Below are positions 63,967-64,000 of a stretch of DNA of 64,000 bases, piece after piece. Source of the stretch: Qaidamihabitans albus (GTDB taxonomy: Bacteria; Actinomycetota; Actinomycetes; Mycobacteriales; Pseudonocardiaceae). The notes below the pieces were generated by a model. The model made no database searches. It was not told the origin of the DNA and saw only the letters and a program-made list of their open reading frames with translations. Location: assembly GCF_016464705.1 (NCBI RefSeq), contig NZ_JAEHOB010000006.1, positions 1 to 64,000 on the forward strand. Direction: 5' to 3'. The position numbers were made by a program, and so were the translations under genes. Numbering within the stretch: position 1 is the stretch's first letter; each line of letters begins with the position of its first letter.

Positions 63967-64000
63967 ACGCGCGCAGTGTGGCCTCCACGAGGGCGTCCGC

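Overview
The window is high-GC actinobacterial chromosomal DNA, most likely from the Pseudonocardiaceae (Amycolatopsis or a close relative). The signs are pervasive G/C third positions, many GTG starts and leaderless-looking promoters, F420-type enzymes, an MptB-like mannosyltransferase, SARP, GAF-ANTAR and WYL regulators, a DUF222 HNH gene with an actinobacterial LexA box, and a rifamycin monooxygenase gene beside what looks like a rifamycin-associated element. Genus is inference.

Layout. 0-1.6 kb is decayed accessory DNA: a broken DNA methyltransferase, a multiply frameshifted DUF1259 relic and a small NTF2-like gene. 1.7-11.1 kb is the most coherent and interesting block. It holds an FMNH2-type (LLM) monooxygenase, an aldehyde dehydrogenase, an AraC-type regulator, an Lrp-type regulator, RibBA (FMN precursor synthesis), a flavin reductase, an NADPH:FMN reductase-like protein, an HMG-CoA-lyase-family enzyme and a class III CoA-transferase. 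Four promoters in this block share one architecture: tandem CGGATA-type boxes 21 bp apart, then 20-21 bp, then a TAGC(G/C)T -10 element. They therefore look like one regulon for an oxidative catabolic pathway that makes its own flavin supply. The substrate is unknown.

11.2-11.5 kb holds tRNA-Leu(GAG) with a probable recombinase C-terminal remnant running into its 3' end. 11.6-21.1 kb is mostly core-like: M20 peptidase, WYL regulator, DUF5703 protein, lipoprotein, aldo/keto reductase, F420-type oxidoreductase, UppP, histidine phosphatase and M3 peptidase. 21.1-37.0 kb is more variable: GNAT relic, VOC, SOS-linked HNH gene, NAD(P)-binding protein, a translationally coupled GH92-FUSC-malate dehydrogenase operon, a TetR/dehydrogenase pair, M55 aminopeptidase, MptB-like protein, an F420-type protein and S66 carboxypeptidase. 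37.0-42.1 kb returns to core: DUF3090, SCO1664 family, TetR, DUF3097, NfeD and SPFH.

42.1-51.1 kb carries small regulator-plus-enzyme cassettes (ArsR/VOC/SRPBCC, CGNR/zinc ribbon, ECF/DGPF pair, WYL/VOC/YdeI) and a lone tyrosine recombinase. 51.1-55.4 kb has the rifampicin monooxygenase with its RAE-like palindrome, two related methyltransferases and another LLM enzyme. 55.5-64 kb has a hypothetical gene, a zinc-finger/coiled-coil protein, a MerR fragment, a MerR-PP2C fusion, a SARP/NB-ARC regulator and two divergent imine-reductase-family genes.

A 45-60 bp palindromic repeat occurs at least five times (8.8, 21.1, 24.2, 38.5 and 58.9 kb), always just 3' of genes. In three cases it supplies the stop codon of the neighbouring gene.
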